A stretch of DNA of 64,000 nucleotides from Pyrus communis. Taxonomy: Eukaryota > Streptophyta > Magnoliopsida > Rosales > Rosaceae. The position numbers were made by a program, and so were the translations under genes. Shown here piece after piece: positions 36,201-48,530 of this stretch (position 1 is the first letter of the stretch; each line of letters starts with the position of its first letter). Where the stretch lies: positions 3,427,060 to 3,491,059 of the forward strand of contig NC_084805.1 of the NCBI RefSeq assembly GCF_963583255.1, read 5' to 3'. The notes beneath the pieces were generated by a model that was not told the DNA's origin, did not search any database, and saw only the letters and a list, made by a program, of their open reading frames with translations.

Positions 36201-39163
36201 ATGCATTGGCAGCGTGTGTGGGCAAGTTTCTGTATATGGTTTTGTCCCAAATTTTGGTTTCTACTGTTAATCATTCTTGGTGGGTCAGCAGGGGATAATA
36301 ATAATGGCTCAGTAGTATGGGTTCAGGGATTAAAGTTTGATCTGGGTTGCAGAATTGAGTGTTTTAACTTCTGAACATTTTTTTTTTGGTCTGAATTTGT
36401 TAGAACGAGCTAAATATGTTAGTTAGCCAAGCAAAGATACTTGTCGGTAAAGCAACTGTGTAGAAGTTGAACATGCTGGTATGGCATAATAGCATGAGAC
36501 ATGCTTGCTTTCACAGTGTAGCATGACATTGAGTGGGTTGGCCTCACCTAGATTGTAGCTTGTCATAAGAGTGTCACTGGCCTTCGGTTTTTGGGGATGT
36601 ATAGTGTGGTACAGAATGACGTATTATATATTCTTCATTGGGCTTGCATGGACATCACTGTTATTTTGGGCCTTAGCTCATTGTGGTCACATAGGTCTTG
36701 TCAACTTTTGGACTTTAATCTTATTCTTTTAGCCCATCCAATGTAACGGCAACTCTAATTTAATACATCTTAGACATATTAGACATATTAGACATCCGTT
36801 TGAGAAAATGGAAAAAGAAATATGGGTCGTCCTTTGTCGTACCATATACTGCTAGGCAAACAAACCATTTTGCTGTTGCCTTCACCTCCCCTGACACCTG
36901 TCTGCAAGTTACCAAATAACCTTCAGCTAGATAAGAAAATTAATTGTGCATTTGATGCTGTTGTTTGAAAAATGGTGTTTGCTCCTTTCACATGTATCAT
37001 GGAATTGTAATTATTCATTTGGTTTATGTAGTAGTTTCATACTGAATGGAGTTACTTATCCTATGTTTTTTGTTGTTTTGCAGCTTGGTGATAGATTTAT
37101 AGGCCGTAGGCTGTTGCAAAAGTTTTATGATAAAGCTCTAACAATTGGCCTTCAAGGATATGCTCAATTGTATGTCTATTCCTCCCTTTTAATTTGGGTA
37201 GTAAATACCTCATAAAACATTATGCAGTGTGCTACTTAATATGTATACATATTTGCTCGACGTGCATGCGCCATATTCATTTAGTTTCTTACAATATAAA
37301 AAAGGTAGGAATAGGATCTATTTATTTAAACAATAGTTTCTGTCCTTTTTAAAATATATTTATGACAAATAATGAATGGTTAATGCAGGCACCAGCCTCA
37401 CTTCTTGCGCCTTGCTAATTGGGAAGGCATAAAAAAGGTTGGTGTTGTTTTTAAGAGTTTTTGGTTTAGCTTGGCATCATTGTTAGAGCAGTGAATAAAG
37501 TTGATACTAGACCTCTGTACCCTGCTAGAAACAAATTGATTAGAATAAACAACTTTTTTTACGTTGTGATTCTTTCTGCTTTGAAAGGAAACACTGAATT
37601 ATCGATTTATCACATTATGAAATATTGTTAAAACCTGCAACAAGTAATTTTACTTCTGGAATTTTCAACTTTTGAACCCATGCACCACAAAATAGTTGAT
37701 TGTGGATTTCTATTACTCATGAAAAACAGAAACATCCAAATGAAACAGTTGCGTGGAAATAATCTGTGTGTGTGTGTTTGTGCTTCATTTAGTGGCGCTA
37801 CCAGCCTTATACTAATGCTTGTTTTGTTCTTGTTCTTCAATAGTCACGCTCCATTCGTGATTTTGATCAGCATGCCACCTGCATTGTTGGGAAATTTGAG
37901 GTATAATGTCTGAGATTTCACTAATTCCTCTCACTTTACCTTTGTTCTATTTATTGCGTTAAGCATCTGTTTTTTCTTTACAGACTGTGGACACATTTTA
38001 CAGGCGCTGTACCAGTGCTACTTACGTGGGAAATGTTGCTGTCCCACTCCTCTGTATCAGTGCTTTAGATGATCCAGTCTGCACCAGGGAAGCCATTCCT
38101 TGGGATGAATGCAGGTGGACCTCTTAAAGTGTTTTCTTTCAGCGGTTTCTTCTTTCACATCAGTTAAGCATATGCCTTGTATTTGTCTTCAATAGGGCAA
38201 ACAAAAATATTGTATTGGCTACAACAAAGCATGGAGGACACTTGGCTTTCTTTGAAGGATTAACTGCTTCGGGCATCTGGTACTTCATGATTCCATGTTG
38301 TTTCTATATCTTTCTCTTTTGTGTTAGTCGCGACATTGGAGATTAACTTGATATATTTTCTTCCCGTAAACTTTATGTTATTATAGGTGGCTAGCCTAGT
38401 AGCAACCTCTGTAATGTTACTTAATAGCTGTGTCGTTTTAAGCTTGTCGTAATATAGTATCTTTGTCATAATACTCTCTTTGCTATGGTTGGCATGCACA
38501 CTTTTGGCAACCTCGTCATAACTTTTGTTCTAGTGTGCGTGATTAATTTTCTTTCCCTTGCAGGTGGGTACGGGCTGTCGATGAATATCTTAAAATTCTA
38601 CACTCTAGCCATTATATGCATGTACAGATGGTATAATTTTGATTGCCTTGGTCTTCGAGTGCTTGATGAACAGGCCATTTTTGCAGATTAATATTTTTGA
38701 TCTTCATGTTTTTCAGATGGTGAGTTGTGGCCCACAGTTGTCATTGGACCCTTCAGTAGATCATCAAGGCCCCTACGTAAATGTTGCAGAAGATGGAATG
38801 GTAGCTGCCGTGGGAAATGAACAGGCGATGGACAATAAGATAGAAGATGTACTTGACCCGCAAAAGATCCATTACAGAGAAACAAAAGAAATGGTTTCAG
38901 GAGAAGAAGATGAAGAGATGATTCAGCCCGAATCACATTTGTTGGCAGAAATCCCACCATCATCTGAACAAGTTACAAGCGTGCAGGATGCGAAGCCTCT
39001 CGATGTAACTACTGGTGTTAGAAGATGCTTAGATCAGCAATCCCGACAAAGTAAGTGGTCGTTGTGGTTGCTTGTTTATGTTTCCATCGCCACAAGTTGG
39101 CCATTGGTTGGTTCTGCACTTAAAATTGTCTTGCAAAAGAAGCTCAGAAATTTATTTTCGTGA
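30256..39163 (+). CDS. EMB8-like alpha/beta-hydrolase (YheT-type), membrane-linked
   Basis: Fourteen exons: 30256-30530, 30613-30702, 32130-32191, 32951-33051, 35050-35139, 35555-35677, 36067-36144, 37084-37169, 37389-37437, 37844-37900, 37984-38114, 38196-38279, 38564-38630 and 38717-39163. All phases join, giving 579 aa. The N-terminus has a hydrophobic segment (residues about 32-60, PVGHYLFASLAISSAFLY). The hydrolase core has TIALDWL, PIVLVIPGLTSDSESPY, SNHRGLGG, the nucleophile elbow GTSIGAN (Ser241), LDDPV (Asp366/367) and KHGGH (His396), so a full Ser-Asp-His triad is present. The C-terminus is acidic then hydrophobic (KWSLWLLVYVSIATSWPLVG), suggesting a second membrane anchor. Relatives are called embryogenesis-associated EMB8-like; substrate is unknown. 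Exon 3 uses the CTCTCAG acceptor at 32129, because the nearer AACAG would create a stop. The junction of exons 13 and 14 gives a doubled Met. Confidence 0.92.
32272..32635. mobile_element. MITE in intron 3 of the EMB8-like gene
   Basis: Inverted arms: GGTTAACTACATTTTACACC on the left and GGTTCTAACTACATTACACA on the inverted right. Both continue through GGGTGATTTTCAAAATG. Size is about 364 bp, no ORF. It predates the segmental duplication because the copy at 40427 carries it too. Confidence 0.75.
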
Positions 39164-39976
39164 TTCTATTGCCACCCTCCAATATACGAGAAATTTAGGA
39201 AATGATAAGAAACTGTTTCGCCCTAGAAGATTGTCGCTGAATGCTTACATTGTATTAAACTGTTATGAAAGAAGATGATAAACCAGTTGAGTCTGGATCA
39301 GTCGACTACGATGACATTTTTAAACTTTTTGTCAGCGATCGTTGCATCCATGAAACAAGTGAATGCCTTCATCAGAGCCAAACAAATCCCATACAGAATC
39401 TCAGGCACAGCATCCTCGTACCCTTTGTCTTTTAACTTTTTCTGTCTGTGCCATATTTTTGGACTAACAAGATTTTTGACGCAACTTGTGGCAAGGGAAG
39501 GCTGAAATGCCTCTGTGAGTCTTTCCGGCTTCCGAAAAGAGTGGATAAATGTAACTTGCCACCAGATGTTCCCTTAAAAAAAATAAAATAAAAAATAAAA
39601 AATTTATGGTGCACTTCAGTTAACATGGTATTTCCTCAATTAACGGTGCACGTTTTCTTAAAATTGCCAAACTTGAGGTATGTGTTAGTGTAATTTCTCA
39701 AACCTAATTTTTGTAAAAATTGATAAGCTTTTGAGGTGTCAATAAAATTAACCCGACATACAAGTCATGCTTTATTATTTTGGATGGTGCCCTCTTAATT
39801 TCTGACTGTCGAATCTAATGAAGTGAAAAAATCAACGGATAAAAATTAACAAGGGTGTGAGAAGTAAAAATAATAGAATAACACTAGCCCCTTTATTTAT
39901 TTATTTTTTCCTGACATGGCACAAACATGAGCGGTTATTGGAGGAAACACCATGTACCTTCCTACACCTAATCACT
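39164..39976. other. 3' flank of the EMB8-like gene
   Basis: Probable 3' UTR followed by AT-rich spacer. It ends at the junction with the duplicated unit B. A TGGTGCAC...GGTGCACG inverted-like pair near 39607-39655 is repeated in unit B at 52027-52075. No further gene is seen. Confidence 0.6.
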
Positions 39977-40426
39977 AAGGTTAGCATACAGTCATCTGAA
40001 TTTTTTGGTTGTTGAACAAGGTTTTAGAGGGAAACAGTATAGCGTATCCTAGCTGATATTAACACACAGCTGCCCTCCATCTAATTAACCATCAGAGAAA
40101 AAAAGGTCTCTAAGCCCTGCTGTAACCGAAGCGTAACGAGCTTCCTGGAATCTGACTTTAATTTTATATAAGGTGGTTTTTGTCCTGTTTGACACCCAAG
40201 GATAGATATAAAGCGACCACACTGTGATTTATAGCCGTAAAGATACATAAGATGTGGCTATTTGGGGAAATGAATCAGTTGACTATTCTTCCTCTTGAAT
40301 TTTGATTCATGCTTTTGAGTAACAGATAGCCATGCATATTCCCTCTCAGAGAAAAATTTTCATCTATCTGATGGTGGCACCATTGCTTTGGATTGGCTAA
40401 GGAACTCTGATGGTAACTATTATTTG

Positions 40427-40792
40427 GGTTAGCTGCATTTTACACCCTTCAGGTTTGAGGGTGATTTTCAAAATGGACTATGTGGTTCTAATTTTCTTGC
40501 ATTGCACCTTTAAGTTTTGAAATTGTATCAATTTACACCTTTTGCTCTTTGAATATCTAACCCTCTATTAAATTGATGATTTTTTTGTCAATGTGGCGCA
40601 AATGTGGCTTAAACGTTAGCCCATATAGTTATCTCACACTCACTATTTCGTCAATTTAATGAAGGATCAAGCAATCAATCCGACCAAATGCATATTTTGA
40701 TGCTTTATGGTGTTAAATAAGAAAATTGAAACTTAATGGTACATTTTGAAAATCACCCCAAACTTCAAGGGTGTGTAATGTCGTTGGAACCA
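40427..40792. mobile_element. Duplicated copy of the intronic MITE
   Basis: Same element as 32272-32635, copied with unit B. The left arm has become GGTTAGCTGCATTTTACACC. A small deletion has brought the element to within about 14 bases of the exon 3 donor. Confidence 0.75.
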
Positions 40793-42959
40793 AATTATAC
40801 TTACTTTATCATTTTAGTAAAACGTGCGCTGGTGACGGTGTCTTTACTTATTATGTATTTATCATGCACTTGTATGAAGTGCTATGACACTCAGTTGATT
40901 TCATGGTAGTAGCAGTTATAAATGCTTTTTCTATTCTGATCCATGTGTATGCTTGTATTGCAGTTATGGGAGGTGCTTTTAGCACAAACAATGCTATTCC
41001 TAAAGATGACACCACCCCTATCGTGCTTCATTATTTATTTGCCTTTTTGTATATAGAGAATTCCCCAAATCCACATCAAGGGCTTTGAAACTGGTGTCAC
41101 CTATCAAACCCTGCAATTTAGAAGGTAGGAAATTCTTGCAAATAGCTACTTGACTAAACCCTTATTGGTACCTTAATTTCCTAGTGTCTTTAATTCTACT
41201 AGTTATTGTTCTGGTGTATGTCTCTAGGAATAAAATATATGAAGTAATTTTTAGGTCAAGAATCTTGGGGAGGATGGCGAGAAGACTCCTGCTGATTGGG
41301 CTGTAGCCATCTGTTCCCCTTGGGACCCTTTGGTTAGTGCCTCAACGTAATGGTTATGAGAAGGGCAATGTTTCTGGTTTGTGATTAAATGCATTGGCCG
41401 CATGTGTGGGCAAGTTTCTGTACATGATTTTGTCTCAAATTTTGTTTTCTACCATTAATCATTCTAGGCTATTGCGTGTCTCCAAGCCTCCATGGTGATT
41501 AATAAGGGGGTCAGCAGGGGATATTAATAATGGCTCAGTAGTATGGATTCGGGGGTTAAAATTTGGTGTGGGTTTCAGAATTGAGTGTTTAACTTCTGAA
41601 CATTTTTTTTTGGTCTGAACTTTGTTAGAAAGAGCTCAATATGTTAGTTAGCCAAGCAGAGGTACTTTTCAGTAAAGCAATTGTGTAGAGGTTGAACATG
41701 CTGGTATGGCAGAATGACTTAATATATGTTCTTCATTGGGCTTGCATGGACATCACTGTTATTTTGGACCTTAGCTATTGTAGTCACATAGGTCATGTCA
41801 ACTTTTGAACTTTAATCTTATTCTTTTAGCTCATCCAATGTAGCAGCAACTCTAATTTAGCACTACATATCTTAGACATATTAGACATCCGTTTGAGAAA
41901 ATGGAAAAAGAAATATGGGTCATCCTTTGTCGTACCATATACTGCTGGGCAAACAAACCATTTTGCTGTTGCCTTCACCTCCCCCGACACCTGTCTGCCT
42001 TCAGCTAGATAAGAAAATTAATTGTGCATTTGATGCTGTTGTTTGAAAAACGGTGTTTGCTCCTTTCACATGTGTCATAGATTTATAGGCCGTAGGCTGT
42101 TGCAGAAGTTTTATGATAAGGCTCTAACAATTGGCCTTCAAGGCTTTGCTCAATTGTATGTCTATTCCTCTCTTTTAATTTGGGTAGTAAATACCTCATA
42201 AAACATTATGCAGTGTGCTACTTTATATGTATATATATTTTCTCAACGTGCATGCGCCATATTCATTTAGTTTCCTACAATATACAAAAGGTGGGAATGG
42301 GATCTATTTATTTAAACAGCAGTTTCTATCCTTTTTAAAATATATTTATGACAAATCATGAATGGTTAATGCAGACACCAGCCTCACTTCTTGTGCTTCG
42401 CTAATATATTTATTTAATCCTTATTTTGTTCTTGTTCTTCAATAGTCACGCTCCGTTCGTGATTTTGATCAGCATACTACCTGCATTGTTGGGAAATTTG
42501 AGGTATAAGGTCTGAGATTTCACTAATTCCTCTCACTTTACCTTTGTTCTATCTATTGCGTTAAGCTTCTGTTTTTTCTTTACCGACTGTGGACACATTT
42601 TACAGGCGCTGTACCAGTGCTACTTACGTGGGAAATGTAGCTGTCCCGTTACTCTGTATCAGTGCTTTAGATGATCCAGTCTGCACCAGGGAAGCCATTC
42701 CTTGGGATGAATGCAGGTGGACCTCCTAAATTGTTTTCTTTTAACGGTTTCTTTTTTTCGCATCATTTAAGCATATGCCTTGTATTTGTCTTCAACAGGG
42801 CAAACAAAAATATTGTATTGGCTACAACAAAGCATGGTGGACACCTGGTTTTGTTTGAAGGATTAACTGCTTCTGGCATCTGGTACTTCATGATTCCATG
42901 TTACTTTATAGCTTTGTCCTTTTAAGCTTGTCGTAGTATGGTGTCTTTGTGTCATCATA

Positions 42960-43557
42960 TGTTTGTTGCGGCTGTTGTGATCATAATGTTGTGCGGAAGC
43001 GTCAACCAAGTGTGAGTGAAAATAAACCACAATAACTGACAAAAGATAAATGGAACAATACCAACAAGAACACCAAGATTTATACTGGTTCGGCAATGCC
43101 TACATCCAGTTTGGAGACGACGGAGTATTCTACTATAATCAATGAGAACATACAATAGTGTTTATCACTCAATTTCCCAAAGACCCGAATAACCCAAGCT
43201 CACACACTTACAATAGGAAGAGAAAACCAAAAATACAAAGCAAGACAATTTGAGAAAATTCTTCTCTATGCCAAATGGCTTCTTGCTATTTTCCTTTCTT
43301 CCTTGTTATATTTGAGTTATGCCTACACCTCCTTTTATAGGCCAAGGCCTCTCATCAAGTCAAAAAGAATTAGGCATAAGTGCATCCATTCTTTGACCAC
43401 AAATTAGGCATAAGTGCATCCATTTTTTATTTCCCACATGTAAGTGCATCCATTTTTTATTTCCCACATGTAGCATGCCAACCATCAATTTTGACCACAA
43501 AAATAGCCGAAATCATTTGTTGGTTTTAGACTACTTTGTTTGAGCCAATAATCAACA
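42960..43557. mobile_element. Solo LTR in intron 12 of the EMB8-like pseudogene
   Basis: About 595 bp inserted relative to unit A, beginning TGTTTGTTGCGGCTG and ending near CAATAATCAACA, with a TATACTGGTTCGGCAATGCC motif typical of some plant LTRs. There is no internal region or second LTR, so it is a solo LTR left by recombination. CATA is at both borders but the exact duplication is blurred. A 27-bp stretch including TAAGTGCATCCATTTTTTAT is tandemly repeated near 43400-43470. Confidence 0.7.
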
Positions 43558-44230
43558 CATAATACTCTCTTTGATATGGTTGGTAGGTGCACTTTTTGGG
43601 CAACCTCGTCATAACTTTGTTGTAACATGCATGATTGATTTTCTTTCCCTTGCGGGTGGGTAAGGGCTGTTGATGAATATCTCAAAATTCTACACTCTAG
43701 CCAATATATGCATGTACAGAAGGTATAATTTTATTTTCCTTAGTCTTCGAGTGCTTAACCAAGTAATTTAGTTATTGGGTGCATGAAGTCTGCGTTTTAG
43801 TTTCTCATCACATTGTGTTCTACTATTAGTACGCAGCAGGATACGGGCCATTTTTGCAGATTAATATTGTTGATCTTCATGCTTTTCAGATGGTGAGTAG
43901 TTGCCCACAGTTGTCGTTGGACTTTTCAATAGATCATCAAATCCCTACGTAAACGTTGCAGAAGATGGAATGGCAGCTGCCGTGGGAAATGAACAGGCGA
44001 TGGACACTTGAACCGCAAAAGATCCATTACAGAGTAACTAACGAAATGGTTTCTGGAGAACAAGATGAAGGGATGATTCAGGCAGAATCACACTTGTTTG
44101 CAGAATTCCCACAATCATCCGAACAAGTTACGAGCATGCAGGATGCGAAGCCTCTCGATGTAACTACTACTGTTGGAAGATGCTTAGATCAGCTATCCCA
44201 ACAGACTAAGTGGTCATTGTGGTTGCTTGT

Positions 44231-46682
44231 TGATGCGAGATTTACTTGACACTCAAATTAAACCCTCGTTTGACAATTGTAGTAGAATGGATAAGTGAGG
44301 GATCGTTTTAGACCGGGGATTAGGAGGGCTTGCTAAAACCTTCTAAATTGACTTAAAAACATAAAAACTAAATTAAAATACTCTTAACAAGACTACTATG
44401 ACTCAGAATGGCTTTGAAAAACTCAAATTGTCTAAAACAATCAAATTGACTCAAATAGAAGCTAGAACTTGATTTAGACGAATTTGCAAGTGTTTATGAC
44501 TCCAAAAGCTTAAAGATACAAAAATAAAACAAATACGAATGATTAAGACTCAACGAAATATGGGGGAAATGTGTTTGGACGATATTAAATTAAAAAGACA
44601 GAATATAATTAAAGGCAAAATGTAAATATGAATGTGATGAAAATATGGATGATGGAATAGCCAAGGGGTTATTCTCCACACATGTTACACTTGCATACAA
44701 AATTGATTCTCAGTTGGTCTTTCGATAAGTTGTGAAACTCAATGCTCCAAGTTAATTAGGTCCGCTTAAATTAACTTTCAGATTTCCCTAGATTCGTTGG
44801 ATTGAATGGAATACGCATTACAACCAAATTATTCTTAATCAAAGTCCCTAACTATGGAATACGCATGATAGAGACATTCAACAAAGATCATTAAGTTCAA
44901 CGGAAATCATAAACATCGACGAGGCATTCGTTACTATGGAATACGCATGAAACTTATGCCAAGAATTCGTTTAACGCGATTGTTTATAAGCAACCTCCAC
45001 TACTTGTGAATATAAGTTCATAACGATTAGGTGAAACTCACTTATATTCTAGCGTCATATTCATGCATGAAAATTAAGCTTGCAATCTTAATGAACATAC
45101 ATAAATAATTTATCAATCAAACAGTTAAACGAATTGAATCCACAACTTATGAAATACCAACCAAAAGTAATCAATTCATATTGCAAATATAAACATAGTT
45201 TCGAATCACCCCCTAGCTAAAGGGGGTTTAGTTCCTCATAACTTTGAAATCAAAGAAACCCCTAAACATTCCAACAACTCAAACTTGAATTGTATGAACG
45301 TTTAGGCACTCTTCTCTTCCATTCTCATACGTACAAAACAAAGAGAATTAAATTTAAACTTTGAAATCAAAGAAACACCTAAAAATTCCAACAACTCAAA
45401 CTTGAATTGTATGAACGTTTAGGCACTCTTTTCTTCCTCGTTGTTGTAGCACAAGGTCTAAGTGAGCTTTGGGGATTATGTGAAGTGTTTTGGAGGAATG
45501 GGAAGTGGTTGGATAGTGGCTGCAATGGAGGAGAAAAACTGCACAGAAATGGAAGGGGATTTGCGGCACAAGGGTTGTGTTTGTGTTGTGTGAAGTGTAT
45601 GAAATGAGATGATCCCTAAATGAATGAATGCAAGGGTATTTATAGGAGGAGTGGAGGTGTAAATGGCTGTTTGTTTAATGTGTTTGTGTGGAGGAATGAT
45701 GAGAAAACAGTTAGGACACATGTGAAAATCTGGAAAGCAAAGGGAAGCCCCACGGCATTGATGTTGGAATTGCATGTGTGTGCTGAAAATAGTGTGTGTA
45801 TGCATGTGTTTGGGAAGCTTTCTTGCTCATTTTCTGGATGCAATGATGAAGATATTAATAATTAATGCATGTAGGTGGCTGAAATGATGAAGAATGAGTG
45901 GTGGAAATGAAAGGGAAAGCTAGAAAAGCATGTGAAGATGCTGGAATTCCAAAGGGAACTCACGGCATTGAAGGTTTTGGTGCATGTGTTGGCTGTTTTG
46001 TGTTGTGAATTATGATGAATGCATGTGAGTTAAAGAGGGAGAATGTGGTGAAATGATGAAGTAGGAAGGTGGAAATGCATGTGAGATGTTTGGAAAGGAA
46101 ATGGGAACCCACGACATTGAAGTTGTTTTGTTGATGTGTGAATGCATGTGACTTGTTTGTGGAATAAAGAATGAATGGTGGAAATGTGAGTGAATGATGT
46201 GCATGTGTGAGAATGCATGTGGAATTAAGAGGAGTATGGAAGTGAAATAAATGAATGATATGTTAAGTGATAAGTGAATGATATGTGGTGAGTGATAAGT
46301 GAATGATATGTGGTGAGTGATAAATGAACTAGTTTAAAGGGCTAGGGTTTAAGTACATAGAATGGGCCTAAAATAGGTTGGTTTGTATGGCATAATGTGT
46401 TAAGCCCAAGGCAAGGTGAATGTAATTGGGTTAGGGCCATTGTTTTGTGTCTTCAAGTGCATACAAGGCCTTCAAATTCGTCCATCCTCTTGGCTCCATG
46501 GATAAGCTATCCAATCCATGCCCAAAAATGCTCCAAATGGCCTCAAAATGCACTTTCTTGCTCCCTAGGCCCTTAGAACCTGAAAACACACAAAAGAAAC
46601 ATAAAGGACTAAAATAACGAGAGAAACATAACGTAAATGCACGAGAACAAGCCATTTAAGTCGCATGAATATGCTCCTATCA
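44231..46682 (-). repeat. 3' LTR of the gypsy element
   Basis: 2452 bp. On the - strand it starts TGATAGGAGCATATTCATGC, and it ends TCTCGCATCA at the CTTGT target site. It includes an approximate direct duplication of about 75 bp (about 45239-45315 and 45358-45432, sharing CAACTCAAACTTGAATTGTA), GA-rich sequence, and short repeats of AGTGATAAGTGAATGATATG at 46257-46325. Open frames at 45407-45865 are low complexity. Confidence 0.85.
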
Positions 46683-46698
46683 AATACCCCCACACTTA
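46683..46698 (-). promoter_or_regulatory. Polypurine tract next to the 3' LTR
   Basis: On the - strand CTAAGTGTGGGGGTATT abuts the LTR start TGATAGG. This is the plus-strand primer site expected immediately upstream of a 3' LTR. A second, similar tract (TTTAAGTGTGGGGGGGG on the - strand) is at about 48370-48388. Confidence 0.75.
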
Positions 46699-47432
46699 GC
46701 TTTTGCTAGTCCTCGAGCAAAACAGAATAAAAACAAATAAACAAAACGACACTAAACACGTAAAACACAACCTAAACCTTCCAACAACCGTCTTAGGGAT
46801 TTCCAATGCACATGACATGTTAAAAATCATCATTCTCACAGATTTTAGTCACCTTCACACTTAAGTACATTCTTAATCATAGTCACCATATACTAGTTCA
46901 CAATTAAGCATTTAAAACCATGTTTTGAATGTAGTAACATGCCTTAGAGAATTTGCTCAATTCCTTACAAGATATGCACTCGATTTTCACTCAGAATTTC
47001 TAACTACACACCCTAATCTAGTCATATGTGAGAAGATTGATGTAACATGAAAACGAACATTCACATATAAGTATCACAAAGAACGCAATTTCTGGAGTTA
47101 ATAAGCATGTTTAGATATGATCTCATGAATGGAATGCTACTACTTAGACGCGAGAACCAGTGACACCATAAGCTCATACCAAGTTCAAACTCCACAAATT
47201 GAAATACACAACACTCAAGATAGAAGTCAAGGGTTGTAACGGGGCTTGGGGTATGTGGATAACAAAGAAGGGATATGGAAAACAAAGGTTCTTAAAGAAA
47301 TAGTGAGCAAAGCATTTGAATCAACTTAGAATTCACTTTTGAATGAAAACTCAACTTTTGAACAAAAAGGGGGAATTTAGACAATTTACGCCCAGAATTG
47401 GTGTTTTGGAACCTTTCTTCAATCACTTATTC

Positions 47433-47485
<53 letters not shown>

Positions 47486-48530
47486 CTTTTGAATCTCAAA
47501 ACATAAACACTTAAACAATCTCTCCCCCACACTTATTTTCTTTCATAATGTAACTCAAAAGGAATTCAATTAAGTCATGCTCACTATCTTTTTAAGAACA
47601 AGGGTGTGGATTGTCCTAAACTAGGCTAGGTGAGGAAAATATGGGTAAACAAAGAATAGAGGCTAAACAAGGCTCAACGGGGTTAAAACTTACAACAAAT
47701 ACGAAATATGGGAAGTGAGGCAATTTGGCTATGGTGGCAACTACACAACTTCATCTTGATATATGTTATGCAAATCAATAACATGCTTTGGATGAAATGG
47801 GCATGAGTTCTAGCATTTGGAACTATATGATGAAACGCCTTCTAAGTAGTAACCAAGCAAAGAATAATGAGATCATGCAACGACTTTAGAAAACAAGAAA
47901 TCACAGATTATACTCTCCAAAGAACGTTATAGGCTCAAGTCTCTCAGGGTTGTAGCGTTTGTTTGAGTTCCTTCCTTCAAGCATGTTACAAAAATGAATT
48001 TTTTTTTTTTTTTTCTTTTATGATTGCATGTGAAGTCATACATTATAACCATAACCAAGCATATACCAAGAGTAAATCAAACTTTTCTCTATGTTTATAA
48101 CTCTTTCTAACCGTCATGCAATTATAAACCAAATCCTTATCATTGTGTTGGAAGGTACCCTAAGACATAAACACACAAAAACGACTCAAAACACTCTTTT
48201 TAAGCTTTTCAAAACATTTTTTTCAAATTTTTATGTGATTTTCGGAGTTATAAAAACAAACATACTAAAACACTCTAAAACAACTTAAAAACATCTTGAA
48301 ACAGTAAGGAACAACATTTGAAGTTATGGGTGATAAAATCCAACGAATTTGCATCAACATACTTAGTTACCCCCCCCACACTTAAATCAAACATTGTCCT
48401 CAATGTTTTAAGCATAGATTCACACAAAACATAAGTAAACACACAAAAAGCACTTAAACATATTAAACATGGCAAAATGTAATTAACAAAGAGAAGAGTT
48501 TAGGGACGCAAATCTGGTTATGGAGTGTAA
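46699..48530 (-). other. Non-coding 3' internal region of the gypsy element
   Basis: No conserved ORF. It contains a T run of about 45 (about 47440-47485, one CTTTT break at the end) and the internal ACATTGAGGACAATGTTTGA motif (- strand, about 48386-48405), characteristic of this gypsy group downstream of pol. Confidence 0.6.

Larger units (their letters stand above)
31548..39976. repeat. Tandem segmental duplication, unit A (intact)
   Basis: This unit begins in intron 2 of the EMB8-like gene at AAGG|TTAGCGTACAGCC and ends in its 3' flank at AATCACTAAGG. The next base starts unit B, which repeats the same order: intron 2 end, exon 3 and so on to the 3' flank. It includes exons 3-14 and the intronic MITE. 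The junction AAGG at both ends suggests unequal crossover or short-homology joining. Confidence 0.88.

Noticed and set aside
42671..42925. 84-codon frame as a gene
   Set aside because: It is pseudogene exon 11-12 sequence read through an intron in another frame.
43956..44249. 97-codon frame as a gene
   Set aside because: It is part of decayed exon 14 of the EMB8-like pseudogene, read after the in-frame stop at 43950.
45407..46218. Overlapping frames on both strands as small secreted proteins
   Set aside because: They are in GT/GA-rich repeats of the gypsy LTR (His/Thr-rich or Gly/Cys-rich translations) with no conservation evidence.
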